Positions 4,681-7,304 of a stretch of 7,304 nucleotides of DNA are shown in pieces. The translations under genes and the position numbers were made by a program. The stretch spans positions 1 through 7,304 of the forward strand of contig JASLGD010000344.1 in NCBI GenBank assembly GCA_030150305.1. Reading direction: 5' to 3'. Below the pieces are notes generated by a model. The model was not told where the DNA came from. It did no database searches and saw only the letters and a program-made list of their open reading frames with translations. This DNA comes from Caldimonas sp. Lineage in GTDB: Bacteria > Pseudomonadota > Gammaproteobacteria > Burkholderiales > Burkholderiaceae_C. Every line of letters starts with the position of its first letter. The stretch's first letter is position 1.

Positions 4681-7304
4681 ATGAATCTGTCCGAGCCCTT
4701 CATCCGCCGGCCGGTCCTCACCGTGCTGCTCAACGCCGCGATCGTCGTCGCCGGCGTCATCGCGTACGGCAAGATCCCGGTCGCCGCGCTGCCGAGCTAC
4801 AACACGCCGGTCATCAACGTCTCGGCGCAGCTTCCCGGCGCGAGCCCCGAGACGATGGCGACCTCGGTCGCGCTGCAGCTCGAGAAGCAGTTCCAGACGA
4901 TCCCGGGACTCAACGTCATCAGCTCGACGAACACGCTCGGCTTCACGTCGGTGACGCTCGAGTTCGACCAGGGCCGCGACATCGACGCCGCCGCGGTCGA
5001 CGTGCAGGCCGCGCTGCTGCGCGCGCAGCGCACGCTGCCGATCGAGATGACGATCCCGCCGTCGTACCGCAAGGTCAACCCGGCCGACGCGCCGGTGCTC
5101 TTCCTGGCGATGACGTCGCCGTCGCTGAGCCTCCAGGACCTCAACGACTACGCCGAGCACCTGATCTCGCCGACGCTGTCGACGCTCGACGGCGTCGCGC
5201 AGGTCGGCGTCTTCGGCCAGAAGCGGTTCGCGGTGCGCGTCCGCGTCCAGCCCGACGCGCTCGCGGCGCGCAACATCAGCCTCGACGAGCTGACGCGGGT
5301 GCTCAGCGCCGCCAACGCGAACACCCCGGTCGGAACGCTCGAGGGTCCGGCGCAGACGCTGACGCTGCAGGCCAACCGCCAGCTGCGCAACGCCGCCGAG
5401 TTCGCCGAGCTCATCGTCGGCAACAAGGGCGGCAACACGGTGCGGCTGAAGGAGGTCGCGGCGGTCGAGGACAGCTTCGAGACGGTGAAGACGGCGGCGT
5501 CGTTCAACGGCGAGACCGCGATCTCGCTCGCGATCTACCGCCAGCCCGACGCCAACACGGTCAAGGTCGTCGACTCGGTGCGCGCCCGGCTCGCGGGGTT
5601 CGAATCGCAGCTGCCCGCGTCGGTGCGCCTGGCGGCGGTGAACGACCGCTCGGTGTCGATCCGCGACGCGCTGCACGACGTCACGCTGACGATGCTGGGA
5701 ACGATCGTGCTCGTCGTCCTCGTCATCTTCCTCTTCCTGCGCCGCTTCGTCGCGACCGTCATCCCGACGCTCTCGCTGCCGGTCTCGCTGCTCGGCGCGG
5801 TCGCGCTGCTCTGGGGCTTCGGCTACACGGTCGACAACATCTCGCTGCTCGGCCTGACGCTCGCGGTCGGCCTCGTCGTCGACGACGCGATCGTGATGCT
5901 CGAAAACGTCATGCGCCACGTCGAGAACGGCGAGCCCGCGTTCCAGGCGGCGCTGCGCGGCTCGCGCGAGGTCGGCTTCACGATCATCTCGATCTCGAGC
6001 TCGCTGATCGCGGTCTTCATCCCGATCTTCTTCATGCCCGGCGTGATCGGGCTGCTGTTCCACGAGTTCGCCGTCATCGTCGGGCTCGCGATCGTCGCCT
6101 CGGCGTTCGTCTCGCTGACGCTGGTGCCGATGCTCGGCAGCCGCTTCCTGAAGGACGAGGCGCACGCCGGCCATCGCCCGGGCGCGCTGCTGCGGTCGTT
6201 CGAGCGCGGCTTCGACGCGCTGCTCGGCGCCTACACGCGCTCGCTCGACGCGGCGCTGCGCCACCGTGCGATCGTCCTGCTCGTGGCGCTGCTCACCTTC
6301 GTCGCGACGGCGTGGCTGTTCGTGACGATCCCGAAGGGCTTCTTTCCCGAGGAGGACATCGGCCAGATCCGGATCTCGACCGAGGCCGCCGAGGACATCT
6401 CGTTCCCGGCGATGGTCGCGCTGCAGAACCGCGTCGTCGACGTGCTGCGCAACGATCCGGCGGTCGCGACCGTCAACTCGTTCAACGGCGCCGGCGGGCC
6501 CAACTCATCGCAGAACGTCGGTCGCCTGTTCATCAACCTGAAGCCGCGCAGCCAGCGTCCGCCGATGAAGCTCGTCATCGAGGGCCTGCGCAGGAAGTTC
6601 CGCGAGGTTCCCGGGATCAGCGTCTACATGCAGCCGATCCAGAATCTGCAGCTCGGCGGCCGCCCGAGCAAGGCGCAGTACCAGTACATCCTGCAGAGCG
6701 TGCAGACCGGCGAGCTCAACGACTGGGCGGTGAAGCTGCAGGAGCTGATGCGCGCCGACCCGAAGTTCCGCGACGTCACGAGCGATTCGCAGCTGCGCGC
6801 GCTGCAGGCGTCGCTGAAGATCGACCGCGACCGCGCCAACGTGCTCGGCGTCTCGATCGACAGCGTGCGCTCGGCGCTCTACAGCGCGTTCGGCGAGCGG
6901 CAGGTCTCGACGATCTACACGCCGGCCGACAGCTATCAGGTGATCATGGAAGTGGCGCCGGGCGCCAAGCAGGACGAGAGCGCTCTTTCCAACATCTACG
7001 TGCGCTCGTCGTCGGGGTCGCTCGTGCCGCTGTCGAGCTTCGCGACCGTCGATCGGACGATCGGGCCGACGTCGATCAACCACGTCGGCCAGCTGCAGGC
7101 GGTGACGGTCTCGTTCAACCTCGCGCCAGGGACGGCGCTCGGCGATGCGACCGCGGCGGTGGAGCAGTATCGCGACCAGCTGCGCATGCCGGCGTCGATC
7201 ATCACCAGCTACGGCGGCGACGCGGCCGTCTTCAAGAGCTCGCAGGGCAGCCAGGCGGTCCTCATCGTCTCGGCGCTGCTCGTCATCTACGTCCTGCTCG
7301 GCGT
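4681..7304 (+). CDS. RND multidrug efflux permease, MdtB/MdtC/MuxB-like (3' end cut by window)
   Basis: Inner-membrane HAE1-type resistance-nodulation-division pump that uses the proton gradient to push substrates from periplasm and membrane into an outer-membrane channel. 874 residues are visible of the roughly 1030-1050 usual for the family; no stop is reached. It opens with the typical FIRRPVLTVLL (7-17) in helix 1, then the first periplasmic porter/docking loop (about 30-337), helices 2-6 (about 338-355, 361-380, 387-408, 434-454, 464-484), helix 7 (528-548), IPKGFFPEEDIGQ (550-562) and the second large loop (about 555-858). Helix 8 starts at the edge. The paired proton-relay aspartates are D401 and D402 in VVDDAIV, matching AcrB D407/D408; the partner Lys of helix 10 lies outside the window. 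KVNPADAPVL (131-140) and VNSFNGAGGPNSSQ (598-611) resemble MdtB/MdtC more than AcrB. MdtB and MdtC work as a mixed trimer, so a second permease gene could follow. Confidence 0.94.
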   Translation, partial: MNLSEPFIRRPVLTVLLNAAIVVAGVIAYGKIPVAALPSYNTPVINVSAQLPGASPETMATSVALQLEKQFQTIPGLNVISSTNTLGFTSVTLEFDQGRDIDAAAVDVQAALLRAQRTLPIEMTIPPSYRKVNPADAPVLFLAMTSPSLSLQDLNDYAEHLISPTLSTLDGVAQVGVFGQKRFAVRVRVQPDALAARNISLDELTRVLSAANANTPVGTLEGPAQTLTLQANRQLRNAAEFAELIVGNKGGNTVRLKEVAAVEDSFETVKTAASFNGETAISLAIYRQPDANTVKVVDSVRARLAGFESQLPASVRLAAVNDRSVSIRDALHDVTLTMLGTIVLVVLVIFLFLRRFVATVIPTLSLPVSLLGAVALLWGFGYTVDNISLLGLTLAVGLVVDDAIVMLENVMRHVENGEPAFQAALRGSREVGFTIISISSSLIAVFIPIFFMPGVIGLLFHEFAVIVGLAIVASAFVSLTLVPMLGSRFLKDEAHAGHRPGALLRSFERGFDALLGAYTRSLDAALRHRAIVLLVALLTFVATAWLFVTIPKGFFPEEDIGQIRISTEAAEDISFPAMVALQNRVVDVLRNDPAVATVNSFNGAGGPNSSQNVGRLFINLKPRSQRPPMKLVIEGLRRKFREVPGISVYMQPIQNLQLGGRPSKAQYQYILQSVQTGELNDWAVKLQELMRADPKFRDVTSDSQLRALQASLKIDRDRANVLGVSIDSVRSALYSAFGERQVSTIYTPADSYQVIMEVAPGAKQDESALSNIYVRSSSGSLVPLSSFATVDRTIGPTSINHVGQLQAVTVSFNLAPGTALGDATAAVEQYRDQLRMPASIITSYGGDAAVFKSSQGSQAVLIVSALLVIYVLLG

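Noticed and set aside
2087..4684. Plus-strand 865-codon open frame in a second frame across the MFS and adaptor genes
   Set aside because: Arg/Ala-rich product without motifs; the other frame has complete MFS and adaptor motifs with matching boundaries.
1695..4772. Very long minus-strand open frame (about 1025 codons) opposite dut, the MFS gene and the adaptor
   Set aside because: Its product is dominated by Arg, Asp, Glu and Ala with no recognisable domain, and it crosses three well-supported genes. Long antisense open frames are expected where third codon positions are nearly all G or C.
4462..6264. Minus-strand open frame of about 600 codons opposite the RND permease
   Set aside because: It is highly charged and repetitive in Arg/Asp/Glu, with no domain, and lies on the opposite strand of a clear permease gene; a composition shadow.

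Overview
The window is a single, densely packed, plus-strand stretch of a very G+C-rich bacterial chromosome (roughly 70% G+C by eye, with third codon positions almost always G or C). It holds five protein genes with very little non-coding DNA. The E. coli-type CoaBC next to an E. coli-type trimeric dUTPase is a classic proteobacterial pairing (dfp-dut in gamma, coaBC-dut in beta). Together with the base composition this suggests a beta- or gammaproteobacterium, with Burkholderiales-like Betaproteobacteria my best guess. I cannot name a genus.

Region 1, about 98-1878, is housekeeping metabolism. coaBC makes 4'-phosphopantetheine from 4'-phosphopantothenate and cysteine on the way to coenzyme A. 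dut removes dUTP and supplies dUMP for thymidylate synthesis. The two genes overlap by four bases (ATGA), so they are almost certainly co-transcribed and probably translationally coupled.

Region 2, 1890-3374 plus stop, is a 495-residue, 14-helix drug:H+ antiporter of the MFS DHA2 (EmrB/QacA-like) family. It begins only 11 bp after dut.

Region 3, 3417-7304, is an RND efflux module: a periplasmic adaptor (HlyD/MdtA/AcrA type) followed 13 bp later by an inner-membrane RND permease that most resembles MdtB/MdtC/MuxB. The permease is cut by the window edge after 874 codons. A second permease or an outer-membrane channel may follow outside the window.

All genes point the same way with gaps of -4, 11, 39 and 13 bp. 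No regulator, convincing promoter or intrinsic terminator is visible, so the window reads as one housekeeping pair running into two multidrug-efflux systems. I find no RNA genes, mobile elements, CRISPR arrays or clearly novel system here. The observations worth a second look concern gene arrangement, start sites, the adaptor tail and the RND substrate-pocket residues.
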